In this document: positions 15,388 through 22,937 of the stretch, in pieces
Layout: each line of letters begins with the position of its first letter
How positions within the stretch are numbered: position 1 is the stretch's first letter
DNA from: Glycomyces lechevalierae
GTDB lineage: Bacteria > Actinomycetota > Actinomycetes > Mycobacteriales > Micromonosporaceae
NCBI RefSeq assembly: GCF_027622945.1
Contig: NZ_JAPZVQ010000010.1
Coordinates: 109,112 to 173,111, forward strand
Direction: 5' to 3'
Length of the DNA: 64,000 nucleotides
Position numbers and translations under genes: made by a program
The notes under the pieces: model-generated
The model's input: only the letters and a program-made list of their open reading frames with translations
Databases searched by the model: none
Told to the model about the DNA's origin: nothing

Positions 15388-15807
15388 TCAGTCCTGCCCG
15401 AGCTCCGCGGTCACCCGGATCTCGACGCGCATCTTCGGGGCGCCGAGCGCGGCGACCCCGATCTGGGTCCAGATCGGCGCGCGGTCGCCCATCCGCAGGC
15501 GGAACTGCTCGGCCATGACGCGGGTCGGCCGTTCGCCGATGAACGTGTCGTCGTCGGGCAGATGGTAGGAGTTGACGTGCACGACGTCCCGCCAGGTCGC
15601 CCCGGCCGTGTTGAGCGCCTTCTCGACGTTGTCGAAGGCCCGCACGATCTCCGCTTCGAGGTCCTCGGGGAAGGTCAGGTCGTCGTCCCACCCGCCCTGC
15701 CCCGAGATCTCGACGCGGTCGCCGATCCGCAGCGCCTGCCGGTAGTGCAGCATCGCCTCCAACTTCTCGCCCGCGCCCTGCGTGACGAAGAATGCCGGCT
15801 TGCCCAT
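15388..15807 (-). CDS. RidA family protein (YjgF/YER057c/UK114)
   Basis: This 139-residue protein fits the RidA family. It has GDRVEISGQGGWDDD early, NVEKALNTAGATWRDVVHVN in the middle, and a final APKMRVEIRVTAELG where the conserved Arg of the imine-deaminase pocket sits (R in VEIRVTA). RidA proteins hydrolyse reactive enamines and imines from PLP enzymes; many paralogues have other, unproven roles. The gene diverges from a MarR regulator with only 90 bp between the starts, and two palindromic operators lie in that gap, so it is almost certainly the MarR target. It ends about 147 bp from the kinase start. Confidence 0.88.
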   Translation of the reverse strand: MGKPAFFVTQGAGEKLEAMLHYRQALRIGDRVEISGQGGWDDDLTFPEDLEAEIVRAFDNVEKALNTAGATWRDVVHVNSYHLPDDDTFIGERPTRVMAEQFRLRMGDRAPIWTQIGVAALGAPKMRVEIRVTAELGQD

Positions 15808-15822
15808 GATGGTCTCCCTACA

Positions 15823-15875
15823 TTGACTTCAACCTTGAAGTAAACCTAGCATGATGGCTTCAAGGTTGAAGTCAA
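15823..15875. promoter_or_regulatory. Divergent promoter with twin MarR-type palindromic operators
   Basis: Two palindromes, ACTTCAACCTTGAAGT (15826-15841) and GCTTCAAGGTTGAAGT (15857-15872), lie between the ridA-like and marR genes. Together they form a perfect 18-bp inverted repeat (15823-15840 against 15858-15875). For the plus strand, -35 TTGACT (15823-15828) and -10 TAGCAT (15847-15852) are 18 bp apart; a mirror-image TTGACT at 15875-15870 faces the other way. Both -35 boxes overlap the operators, so one dimer at each site could shut both genes. Confidence 0.85.
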
Positions 15876-15897
15876 CCCTCGTGGGTATATTGCCACC

Positions 15898-16368
15898 ATG
15901 ACCGAACCCGCCGAGAAGCTCTGGCTCGACCCCGAGGAGAAGGCGGCCTGGACCGGCGCCGCCTCCCTCGCCTGGCTCCTCCCGGGACGGCTCGAAGCGC
16001 CGCTGCAGAAGGAGTTCGGCCTCACCCTCTTCGACTACCTGACCCTCAGCCACATCTCCGAGGCCCCCGGCCGCCGCCTGCGCATGAGCGAACTCGCCTA
16101 CCTCGCCAACGGCTCCCTCTCGCGCCTCTCCAACGTGGTCAAACGCTTCGAGCAGCGCGGCTGGGTCGAGCGCTCGCCCGATCCCGACGACGGCCGCTAC
16201 ACGATCGCCGCGCTCACCGACGCCGGCTTCGACGTCGTGGTCGCCGCCGCCCCCGTCCACGTCCGCTCCGTCCGCGAATTCGTCCTCGACCCCCTCGACG
16301 CCGAGGACCGGCGCGCCCTCGCCCGCATCGCCGCGAAGCTCGCCGTCCGGCCCGAAGACCTCGCCTGA
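15898..16368 (+). CDS. MarR-family transcriptional regulator
   Basis: This 156-residue winged-helix regulator shows the MarR plan: an N-terminal dimer helix, then LTLFDYLTLSHISEAPGRRL, a recognition region ELAYLANGSLSRLSNVVKRF and the wing VERSPDPDDGRYTIAALTDAG, the standard D-x-R-D/G-x-R wing. The DDGR wing arginine is present. The two operators in the 90-bp divergent gap indicate autoregulation and control of the RidA-like gene. The ligand is unknown; a reactive metabolite related to the RidA substrate would be a sensible guess. Confidence 0.93.
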   Translation: MTEPAEKLWLDPEEKAAWTGAASLAWLLPGRLEAPLQKEFGLTLFDYLTLSHISEAPGRRLRMSELAYLANGSLSRLSNVVKRFEQRGWVERSPDPDDGRYTIAALTDAGFDVVVAAAPVHVRSVREFVLDPLDAEDRRALARIAAKLAVRPEDLA

Positions 16369-16412
16369 CGCGCTGGGCCGCAAGGGCTGCCGCATGCACG
16401 GGAACGAGAAAC

Positions 16413-16442
16413 GCCGCCGACCGGATGACCGGTCGACGGCGG
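16413..16442. terminator. Hairpin between convergent marR and acidic repeat gene
   Basis: GCCGCCGACCGG (16413-16424) can pair with the CCGG...CGGCGG strand (16429-16442) around an ATGA loop, with a small bulge. It lies between two convergent genes and may act as a bidirectional terminator, though no T-tract follows. Confidence 0.4.
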
Positions 16443-16457
16443 ACGCCGTGGTGTCGA

Positions 16458-16949
16458 CTAGATGTTCTCGACGACCTCGTAGGTGCCGTCGCTGTTGTTG
16501 TCCTCGGCGTACGTGTCCAGGAAGCCGTCGGCGTCGGTGTCGGCCTCGACGGTGTTGACGTAGCCGTCGCCGTCGGTGTCGACGCCGGTCGTGTCCAGGT
16601 ACGTGTCGCCGTCGGCGTCCACGGTGATCGTCTCCGCGTACCCGTCCCCGTCCTCGTCGGTGGTGACCGTGTCGACCCAGCCGTCGCCGTTCATGTCGGA
16701 CTCGATGGTCTCGGCGTAGCCGTCCCCGTCGTTGTCGTACGAGGTGGACTCGTTGACGCCGTCACCGTCGACATCGGTGTCCGCGATCGAGGAGTAGACG
16801 TCGTCCGACGACGTGTCGTCGGCGTAGGCGTCCTCGGTGTACGAGTCTTCCGTGTACGAAGTCGAGTCGTCCGCGGAGAAGTCGTCCGCCGAGTCGGTGC
16901 CGTAACCGTCAGTGGTGTAGTCGTCTTCAACCGTGTCGAATTCGCTCAT
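16458..16949 (-). CDS. Acidic protein with thrombospondin type 3-like (DxDGDGY) calcium-binding repeats
   Basis: This 163-residue, strongly acidic protein contains an N-terminal low-complexity stretch (YTEDSYTEDAYADDTSSDD) followed by about seven DxDGDG-type repeats from residue 60, such as TDVDGDGVNE, NDGDGYAET, MNGDGWVDT, DEDGDGYAET and TDGDGYVNTVE. Asp ladders of this kind bind calcium in thrombospondin type 3 and EF-hand-like loops. No signal peptide or membrane segment is visible, so the location is puzzling: it may stay inside or leave by a signal-independent route. Actinobacterial cousins occur without assigned function. The gene is alone and faces marR. Confidence 0.75.
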   Translation of the reverse strand: MSEFDTVEDDYTTDGYGTDSADDFSADDSTSYTEDSYTEDAYADDTSSDDVYSSIADTDVDGDGVNESTSYDNDGDGYAETIESDMNGDGWVDTVTTDEDGDGYAETITVDADGDTYLDTTGVDTDGDGYVNTVEADTDADGFLDTYAEDNNSDGTYEVVENI

Positions 16950-17163
16950 CGCTAGCCCTGCCTCGGGATTGAGAAGTGTTCGGTGCTGTCGTCGAAAACC
17001 ATAGATCCCGCCCGCAAGGCCCATCCTCCCCGGTTCGTGCCACTAGCGAATCCCGAACCGCCCCATCACCCACAGCCATCCTGACAGCCGCGCCCGCCGA
17101 TTGATTCCCTGCATTCGGTGCCTCCTTCGGGGCCGGCTCGTAGGATGGCGGCGGGAGGCGGGC

Positions 17164-17766
17164 ATGAGCGGACTGACACCGGGGTTCCGAGGGCATCGGC
17201 GGATCGAGAGCGACCGGGTGCCGCCCGGGCAGTACCTCACCGAGGACTTCCCGGTGCTCAGCGCCGGGCCCACGCCCTCGATCGGCACCGACGACTGGAC
17301 GTTCACCGTCGTCGCCGAGACCGGCGAGCGGCACGTGTGGGACTGGCGGCAGTTCGCGGCGCTGCCGCAGGAGACCCCGACCGCCGACATCCACTGCGTC
17401 ACCAGATGGTCCAAACTCGACACGACCTGGAAAGGCGTCTCGATCGACACCCTGCTCGCCGAGGTCGACACCACCGCGGACTTCGCCGTCGTCCACACCT
17501 TCGACGGCTACACCACGAACATGCCGTTCGCCGACATCACCGACGGCCAGGCATGGGTGGTCACCGAGTACGAAGGCGAGCCGCTGGCGGCCGAGCACGG
17601 CGGGCCCGCCCGGTTCCTGCTGCCGCACCTGTACTTCTGGAAGTCCGCGAAATGGGTCTCGGCGATCACCTTGCACGACGAGGACAATCCGGGCTTCTGG
17701 GAGCGCGCCGGCTACCACGACTACGGCGACCCCTGGCTCGAGCAGCGCTACCAGTCGGGGTGGTGA
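17164..17766 (+). CDS. Molybdopterin-dependent oxidoreductase, sulfite-oxidase-like (MsrP/YedY type fold), cytoplasmic
   Basis: This 200-residue protein matches the sulfite oxidase catalytic (molybdopterin-binding) domain. It contains ADIHCVTRWSKLD with the Mo-ligand Cys78, a GVSIDTLL segment, GYTTNMPFAD and a GGPARFLLPHLYFWKSAKWV stretch that holds the cofactor. No Tat signal is present, unlike MsrP. The start ATG has GGAGG seven bases upstream. The gene is followed after 4 bp by a ferredoxin-reductase-like FAD/NAD(P) protein and then by a DUF6510 protein. Electrons probably pass from NAD(P)H through the flavoprotein to the molybdenum site. The substrate is unknown. Confidence 0.88.
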   Translation: MSGLTPGFRGHRRIESDRVPPGQYLTEDFPVLSAGPTPSIGTDDWTFTVVAETGERHVWDWRQFAALPQETPTADIHCVTRWSKLDTTWKGVSIDTLLAEVDTTADFAVVHTFDGYTTNMPFADITDGQAWVVTEYEGEPLAAEHGGPARFLLPHLYFWKSAKWVSAITLHDEDNPGFWERAGYHDYGDPWLEQRYQSGW

Positions 17767-17770
17767 CCCG

Positions 17771-18478
17771 ATGTGGCAGAAGGCTCGCCTCGTCGAGCGC
17801 AGAGTCGAGACCGCCTCGGCCACGACGCTGGTCTTCGAACCGGAGCAGTGGGACGGGCACCTGGCGGGGCAGCACGCCGACATCCGGTTGACGGCCGACG
17901 ACGGTTACCAGGCCGTCCGCTCCTATTCGCTCGCCGCTCCGGCCCGGGACGGCCGGATCGAGTTCACGGTCCAGCGCGTGATCGACGGTGAGGTCTCGCC
18001 GTACCTGTGCGACGACCTGCCCGAAGGCGCCTACGCCGAGATCAGGGGACCGGTCGGCGGCTGGTTCGTCTGGAGAGAGGCCGACACCCGGCCGGTCATG
18101 CTCGTCGCCGGCGGGTCGGGCATCGTCCCGCTCCAGGCGATGATCCGCCAGCGCCGCGCCGTCGCCTCGCGAGTCCCGTTCCGGCTGCTGTATTCAGTGC
18201 GTTCCCCGGCGGAGGTCATCTACTCCGACGAGCTCGCCCGTCCCTCCTTGAACGGCGGCCTCGAGACGTCCCTGCTCTACACCCGCGAGGCACCGCCCGA
18301 GGTGAGGCGCCCGCTCGGCCGGATCGGCCTCGCCGACATCACCGCCCACGGCTGGCCCCCCGAGTTCGAACCCGCGTGCTTCATCTGCGGCCCAGCGGGT
18401 TTCGTCGAAGCGGCCGCCAAGATCCTCATCGCCCTCGGCCACGACTCGCACCGGATCAAGACCGAACGCTTCGGCTGA
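17771..18478 (+). CDS. FAD/NAD(P)-binding ferredoxin reductase-type oxidoreductase
   Basis: This 235-residue flavoprotein has the FNR fold. An FAD-binding beta barrel carries QAVRSYSLAAP (R-x-Y-S), then an NAD(P) domain with MLVAGGSGIVPLQAMIRQ and the C-terminal CFICGPAGFVEAAAKIL. No [2Fe-2S] domain follows, so it hands electrons directly to a partner. It begins 4 bp after the molybdo-oxidoreductase, making that enzyme the likely acceptor. The third operon gene, a small zinc-ribbon protein, follows after 13 bp. Confidence 0.9.
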   Translation: MWQKARLVERRVETASATTLVFEPEQWDGHLAGQHADIRLTADDGYQAVRSYSLAAPARDGRIEFTVQRVIDGEVSPYLCDDLPEGAYAEIRGPVGGWFVWREADTRPVMLVAGGSGIVPLQAMIRQRRAVASRVPFRLLYSVRSPAEVIYSDELARPSLNGGLETSLLYTREAPPEVRRPLGRIGLADITAHGWPPEFEPACFICGPAGFVEAAAKILIALGHDSHRIKTERFG

Positions 18479-18491
18479 CCAGGAGGACACG

Positions 18492-18758
18492 ATGAACGAC
18501 CACATCGACGGCAACATGCTCGCCGGGGCTCTCTGGCAGGTCTTCCGCCCCGACATCACTGCGGCGCAGGCGCGCTGCGCGGGGTGCGGCATGGTCGGAC
18601 CGGTGGCGGGCCTGACCGTCTATGCAGACGCCCCGGGCACGGTGGCCCGCTGCGTCAGATGCGAGCAGGTGAACCTCCAACTGGTCCAGAGCCCGACCGA
18701 CCTGTGGCTCAGCACGACCGGCCTGTCCTTTCTCCGCTTCCGCATCCCCGGGCAGTAG
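18492..18758 (+). CDS. DUF6510 family small zinc-ribbon-like protein
   Basis: This 88-residue protein has the pattern DGNMLAGALWQVFRPDITAA followed by two Cys pairs, CAGCG (residues 29-33) and CVRCE, likely one zinc ribbon. It ends with a hydrophobic DLWLSTTGLSFLRFRIP. It matches DUF6510, which almost always follows the molybdopterin oxidoreductase/flavin reductase pair seen here, and so is probably an accessory factor for that complex. An AGGAGG site lies just upstream. Confidence 0.85.
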   Translation: MNDHIDGNMLAGALWQVFRPDITAAQARCAGCGMVGPVAGLTVYADAPGTVARCVRCEQVNLQLVQSPTDLWLSTTGLSFLRFRIPGQ

Positions 18759-18797
18759 GCCTCCGGCAAAGGCCTTGGCGCGCGGTCGCCCAACAGA

Positions 18798-18839
18798 AAA
18801 TCGCCGCTCCTCAGCGTTGCAGCTGGTGAACGGCGATTT
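18798..18839 (-). terminator. Intrinsic terminator downstream of the tRNA
   Basis: Read on the minus strand, AAATCGCCG (18839-18831) pairs perfectly with CGGCGATTT (18806-18798), followed by TCTG. It lies 26 bp past the CCA end of the tRNA gene and probably ends its transcript. The A/T-rich ends could let it also serve the rightward DUF6510 operon. Confidence 0.7.
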
Positions 18840-18864
18840 CGAGAGTCGCACTCTGTGCTGTGTC

Positions 18865-18941
18865 TGGTAGCCCGGGTGGGATTCGAACCCACACTGTACG
18901 GGTTTTGAATCCGTCTTCTCTGCCAGTTGGAATACCGGGCC
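18865..18941 (-). tRNA. tRNA with anticodon CAA (leucine by code), but with a short class-I variable loop; CCA encoded
   Basis: The minus strand folds as a cloverleaf. The acceptor GGCCCGG pairs with CCGGGCT (first pair G-U), then discriminator A and an encoded CCA. The T arm is GTGGG-TTCGAAT-CCCAC. The anticodon stem ACGGA/CCCGT has an A-C mismatch at its loop end, and the loop TTCAAAA gives anticodon CAA with U33. The D arm is weak (TTC/GAA) but keeps the conserved G-G of the loop. By the code it reads UUG (Leu). Leucine tRNAs normally have a long variable arm; here only about five bases separate the anticodon and T stems. Either the family has an atypical leucine isoacceptor or this is a non-canonical tRNA-like gene. 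Confidence 0.8.
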
Positions 18942-19223
18942 GGACACCGGTCAGTGCTCCGGAGCCGGTGCAAATGATACCCGGTGCGGCGGGGCGCCCG
19001 GCCCACCGGTCCTGGGCGGGAAACGAACCCGCACCGCACGCCGTCCGCACTCCCGATCCGGGCGCGCAAGGCGGGTTGCCCCGCTCACGTTCCGGTTCCA
19101 TCGTCCGAAACGCTCGGCATAGGAACGTGCGACCGCAACACACGGCGGCTAAGCTAGCGTCCTGGTGTGCCGGAACCGACGCACGCCCCCACGTCCATTC
19201 GCGCACGAAAGGTACGGACCCGC

Positions 19224-19841
19224 ATGACGAGCAAGGCCGCCGAGGAGCCCCGCAAGCGCGTGCTCATCGCCGAAGACGAGGGGCTCATTCGCCTCGACCT
19301 GGCCGAGATGCTCACCGAGGAGGGTTACGAGGTCGTGGCCGAGGCCGCCGACGGTGAAGCCGCCGTCCGCCTCGCCCAGGAGCACCAGCCCGACCTGGTC
19401 ATCTGCGATATCCAGATGCCGATCATGGACGGCCTCCAGGCCGCGGAGAAGATCGTCTCCGCGCGCATCGCCCCGGTCGTGATCCTCACCGCCTTCAGCC
19501 AGCGCGACCTCATCAGCCGCGCCCAGTCCGCGGGCGCCATGGCCTACCTCGTGAAGCCCTTCCAGAAATCCGACCTCGTCCCCGCGATCGAGCTCTCCCT
19601 CACCCGCTTCGCCGAGATGACCGCCCTCGAGAAAGAGGTCGCCAACCTCACCGAACGCCTCGAGGTCCGCAAGCTCGTCGACCGCGCCAAAGGCCTGCTC
19701 ATGACCCAGTACGGCATGGCCGAGCCCGACGCGTTCCGCTGGATCCAGCGCGCCGCGATGGACCACCGCCTCTCCATGCGCGCCGTCGCCGAACGCGTCA
19801 TCGCCGAAGCCGAGCAGAAGGAAGCCCAGGAAGCCGAATAG
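19224..19841 (+). CDS. pdtaR: ANTAR-domain response regulator (PdtaR-like)
   Basis: This 205-residue protein has a receiver domain (about 12-125) with the acidic pocket AEDEG, phosphoacceptor D62 in VICDIQMPIMDG, Thr89 and Lys111 in LVKPF. A coiled linker is followed by an RNA-binding ANTAR domain (about 130-190): RKLVDRAKGLLMTQYGMAEP and AFRWIQRAAMDHRLSMRAVA. ANTAR regulators bind twin hexaloop RNA hairpins and prevent termination. In M. tuberculosis the orthologue PdtaR (Rv1626) pairs with the kinase PdtaS, encoded elsewhere. A GTG at 19167 could add about 19 poorly conserved residues; the ATG at 19224 is preferred. A TAAGCT -10 box lies near 19149. Position next to polA matches the Mycobacterium and Streptomyces order. 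Confidence 0.92.
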   Translation: MTSKAAEEPRKRVLIAEDEGLIRLDLAEMLTEEGYEVVAEAADGEAAVRLAQEHQPDLVICDIQMPIMDGLQAAEKIVSARIAPVVILTAFSQRDLISRAQSAGAMAYLVKPFQKSDLVPAIELSLTRFAEMTALEKEVANLTERLEVRKLVDRAKGLLMTQYGMAEPDAFRWIQRAAMDHRLSMRAVAERVIAEAEQKEAQEAE

Positions 19842-19856
19842 GCCCCTAGCGCACAC

Positions 19857-19919
19857 AAGGCCCGCGTCCTCCGCAGCATTCACGGCTCGCAAGCTTCGCC
19901 GAGGGGGGACGCGGGCCTT
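19857..19919 (+). terminator. Long hairpin between pdtaR and polA
   Basis: AAGGCCCGCGTCC (19857-19869) pairs perfectly with GGACGCGGGCCTT (19907-19919) around a 37-nt loop that has its own weaker pairing. It begins 15 bp after the regulator's stop and likely ends that transcript before the polA promoter. Confidence 0.65.
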
Positions 19920-19978
19920 AGCGCTGCCCCCGAGCCACGCCGTCACCGGCTTGTGCCGGACTTGTCGGACCCACTCGC

Positions 19979-19992
19979 TAGGCTCGGGGACG
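19979..19992 (+). promoter_or_regulatory. -10 box placing the transcription start on the polA GTG
   Basis: TAGGCT (19979-19984) is a good actinobacterial -10 hexamer and ends 7 bases before the GTG at 19992. Transcription would start at or next to that codon, giving a leaderless mRNA. No ribosome binding site precedes the start. Confidence 0.6.
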
Positions 19993-22691
19993 TGACCGCT
20001 TCGCAATCGCGCCTGCTCCTGATCGACGGCCATTCGATGGCCTACCGCGCGTTCTTCGCGCTGCCCGCCGAGAAGTTCGCCACCGACGACGGGCAAGTCA
20101 CCAACGCCGTCTACGGCTTCGCCTCGATGCTCATCAACCTGCTCAAGGCCGAGGAGCCCACCCACGTCGCGGTCGCCTTCGACATCTCCCGCAAGTCCTT
20201 CCGCACCGAGGAGTACGCCGCCTACAAGGACGGCCGCGGCGAGACCCCCCAGGAGTTCAAGAGCCAGATCCCGATCATCCAGGAGCTCCTGGACGCCTTC
20301 GGCATCCCCTGGCTGACCAAGGAGAACTTCGAGGCGGACGACATCATCGCCACTCTCGCCACCCGCGGCGAGGCCGCCGGGTTCGCCACCCTCATCTCCT
20401 CCGGGGACCGCGACGCCCTCCAGCTCGTCAACGAGGCCACCACCCTCCTCTACCCGGTCAAGGGCGTCACCGAGCTCGCCCGCTACACGCCCGAGGCCGT
20501 CGAGGCGAAGTACGGCGTCACCCCCGACCGCTACCGCGACCTCGCCGCCCTCGTCGGCGAGAAGGCGGACAACCTCCCCGGCGTCCCCGGCGTCGGACCC
20601 AAGACCGCCGCCAAGTGGATCGTCAAGTACGGCTCCCTCGACGGCCTCGTCGCCAAGGCCGACGAGATCACCGGCAAGGCCGGGCAGAGCCTCCGCGACA
20701 ACCTCGACGACGTGCTCCGCAACCACCGCCTCAACGGCCTCGTCTGCGACCTCGAGCTCGACAGGACCGTCGAGGAGCTCGCCTGGGAGGGCTGGTCCGT
20801 CTCCGAGACCAACCGCCTCTTCGACGCCCTCCAGTTCCGCGCCCTCGGCGAGCGGCTCAACGCGAACCTCGCCGCCAAGGCCGTGGGCGCCGCCGCCGTC
20901 CCGGCCGCCGAAGTCGACCACACCGAAGCCGCCGCGCTGGTCCCCGGCGGCCTCGCCGCCTGGCTCGGCGCCCGCGCGGGCGACATCGCGATCGCCTTCT
21001 CCGGCACCTTCGCGTCCGGCGCCGGCTCGTTCGACTCGATCGCGCTGGCCCAAGGCGGCCAGGCGCTCTGGTTCGAGCCGTCGCAGCTCGACGCCGAGGA
21101 CGAGTCGACGTGGGCGGCGTGGCTCGCCGACCCGGCGAAGAGCAAGGTCGTGCACGACGCGAAGGCGTTCCTGTGGGGCGCCGACGCCGCGGGCTGGCCC
21201 GAGGTGCAGGGGATCAAGGCGGACACGGTGATCGCCGCGTACCTGCTCAAGCCCGAGCAGCGCTCGTACGCGCTCGGCGACCTCGCGATGCAGTTCCTCG
21301 GCCGCGAACTGGAGACCCCCGAGTCCCCGGCCGACGACGGCGCCCTGCTGGGCCTCGATGCGGCAATGAACGACGGCACCGCGAAGCTCGAAGCCGACTG
21401 CGCCGCGGCCGCGGTCATCAGCGACCTCGCCGCCGAGCAGACCGCGCGGCTCGCCGACCGGCACCAGGCGCACCTCGCCGAGGCCATGGAGTACCCGCTC
21501 GCGGGCGTCCTGGCGCGCATGGAGATCCTGGGCATCGCCGCCGATGAGGGCCACTTCGCGGACATCGAGTCCGGGTTCGCGATGCAGTCGAAGGAGGCCA
21601 CCGAGCGCGCTCACGAGATCGTGGGCCGCCCGTTCAACGTCGGCTCGCCGAAGCAGCTCCAGGAGATCCTGTTCGAAGAGCTGGGGATGCCGAAGACCAA
21701 GCGCACCAAGACCGGTTACACCACCAATGCCGAAGCGCTGCAGCAGCTCTACGTGAAGACCCAGCACCCGCTCCTGGAGCAGCTGCTGCGGTTCCGGGAC
21801 GTGGAGAAGCTCAAGCAGATCGTCGCCACGCTGCGCGCCACGATCCAGACGGACGGGCGCATCCACACCACGTTCCACCAGACCGTGGCCGCGACGGGCC
21901 GCCTCTCCTCGGCCGACCCGAACCTGCAGAACATCCCGGTCCGCTCCGAGGCCGGCCGCAACATCCGCGCCGGGTTCGTGGTCTCCGAGGGCTTCGAGTC
22001 GCTGATGACCATCGACTACAGCCAGATCGAGATGCGGATCATGGCGAGCCTGACGGGCGACGAGGGCCTGATCGACGCGTTCGTCTCGGGGGAGGACATC
22101 CACAACGCGGTCGCCGCGAAGGTCTTCGCCGTCGCGCCCGAGGCGGTCACCGCCGAGCACCGCCGCAAGATCAAGGCGATGTCGTACGGCCTCGCCTACG
22201 GCCTGTCCACGTACGGCCTCAGCCAGCAGCTCGGCGTCTCCACCGAGGAGGCCCAGCAGCTGTCGAACGACTACTTCGCCCGTTTCGGCAAGGTCCGCGA
22301 CTTCCTCCACCGCACCGTCGAGGAGGCCCGCAAGACCGGGTACACCGAGACGATCATGGGCCGGCGCCGCTACTTCCCGGACCTCACCTCGGACAACCGC
22401 CAGCGCCGCGAGATGGCCGAGCGGGCCGCGCTCAACGCCCCGATCCAGGGCAGCGCCGCGGACATCATGAAGACCGCGATGCTCGGCGTCGACCGCGAGC
22501 TGCGCTCCTCCGGCCTCGCCTCGCGGGTGCTGCTGCAGGTGCACGACGAATTGGTGTGCGAAGTCGCACCCGGTGAAGCGAACGCGCTCGAAACGCTCGT
22601 CCGCGAGCAGATGTCGAGCGCCGCCGAACTCGCGGTACCGCTCACGGTCTCCGCCGGATTCGGCGAGTCCTGGGAAGCCGCCGCCCACTAG
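19992..22691 (+). CDS. polA: DNA polymerase I
   Basis: This 899-residue family A polymerase fills gaps and processes Okazaki fragments. The N-terminal 5'-3' exonuclease domain (1-300) has LLLIDGHSMAYRAFFALP, NFEADDIIATLA and the helix-hairpin-helix PGVPGVGPKTAAKW. The middle 3'-5' exonuclease domain (about 310-500) lacks the usual catalytic acids (AIAFSG where DTE would lie), as in other actinobacterial PolA, so proofreading is probably absent. The polymerase motifs are all present: A (MTIDYSQIEMRIMA), B (RRKIKAMSYGLAYGLSTYG) and C (LLQVHDELVCEV). The start is GTG, probably leaderless. It precedes rpsA by 246 bp. Confidence 0.97.
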   Translation: MTASQSRLLLIDGHSMAYRAFFALPAEKFATDDGQVTNAVYGFASMLINLLKAEEPTHVAVAFDISRKSFRTEEYAAYKDGRGETPQEFKSQIPIIQELLDAFGIPWLTKENFEADDIIATLATRGEAAGFATLISSGDRDALQLVNEATTLLYPVKGVTELARYTPEAVEAKYGVTPDRYRDLAALVGEKADNLPGVPGVGPKTAAKWIVKYGSLDGLVAKADEITGKAGQSLRDNLDDVLRNHRLNGLVCDLELDRTVEELAWEGWSVSETNRLFDALQFRALGERLNANLAAKAVGAAAVPAAEVDHTEAAALVPGGLAAWLGARAGDIAIAFSGTFASGAGSFDSIALAQGGQALWFEPSQLDAEDESTWAAWLADPAKSKVVHDAKAFLWGADAAGWPEVQGIKADTVIAAYLLKPEQRSYALGDLAMQFLGRELETPESPADDGALLGLDAAMNDGTAKLEADCAAAAVISDLAAEQTARLADRHQAHLAEAMEYPLAGVLARMEILGIAADEGHFADIESGFAMQSKEATERAHEIVGRPFNVGSPKQLQEILFEELGMPKTKRTKTGYTTNAEALQQLYVKTQHPLLEQLLRFRDVEKLKQIVATLRATIQTDGRIHTTFHQTVAATGRLSSADPNLQNIPVRSEAGRNIRAGFVVSEGFESLMTIDYSQIEMRIMASLTGDEGLIDAFVSGEDIHNAVAAKVFAVAPEAVTAEHRRKIKAMSYGLAYGLSTYGLSQQLGVSTEEAQQLSNDYFARFGKVRDFLHRTVEEARKTGYTETIMGRRRYFPDLTSDNRQRREMAERAALNAPIQGSAADIMKTAMLGVDRELRSSGLASRVLLQVHDELVCEVAPGEANALETLVREQMSSAAELAVPLTVSAGFGESWEAAAH

Positions 22692-22937
22692 CGGGTCAAG
22701 GCGCCGCTTGCCGGCCTCAAGTGTTCGTGGCTGTCGACACGAGCCCCCGGCCCGGACTGGCGCGCCGTAATCGCGCACGGTAACCTGGGATGGCCTGGGC
22801 ATGTCCGCGTCCTCAGAAGGGAGCAGGGCGCGTTGCCAGCGGCAAGGGCGGCCCGGGGAACGAACTGCGAGCATTCGCGTCTTGCGAGGGCGCGGGCGCG
22901 AGCCCACGAATCTTACGTATCCGGAGCACCAGCCCAC

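Noticed and set aside
19016..19032. tRNA-like T arm (GCGGG-TTCGTTT-CCCGC on the minus strand) next to the CAA tRNA
   Set aside because: The conserved A58 is T and I could not fold a D arm or acceptor stem around it, so at most it is a decayed tRNA relic.
20900..21500. Possible frameshift or damage in the polA proofreading domain
   Set aside because: The frame is continuous and degenerate 3'-5' exonuclease domains are normal in actinobacterial PolA.
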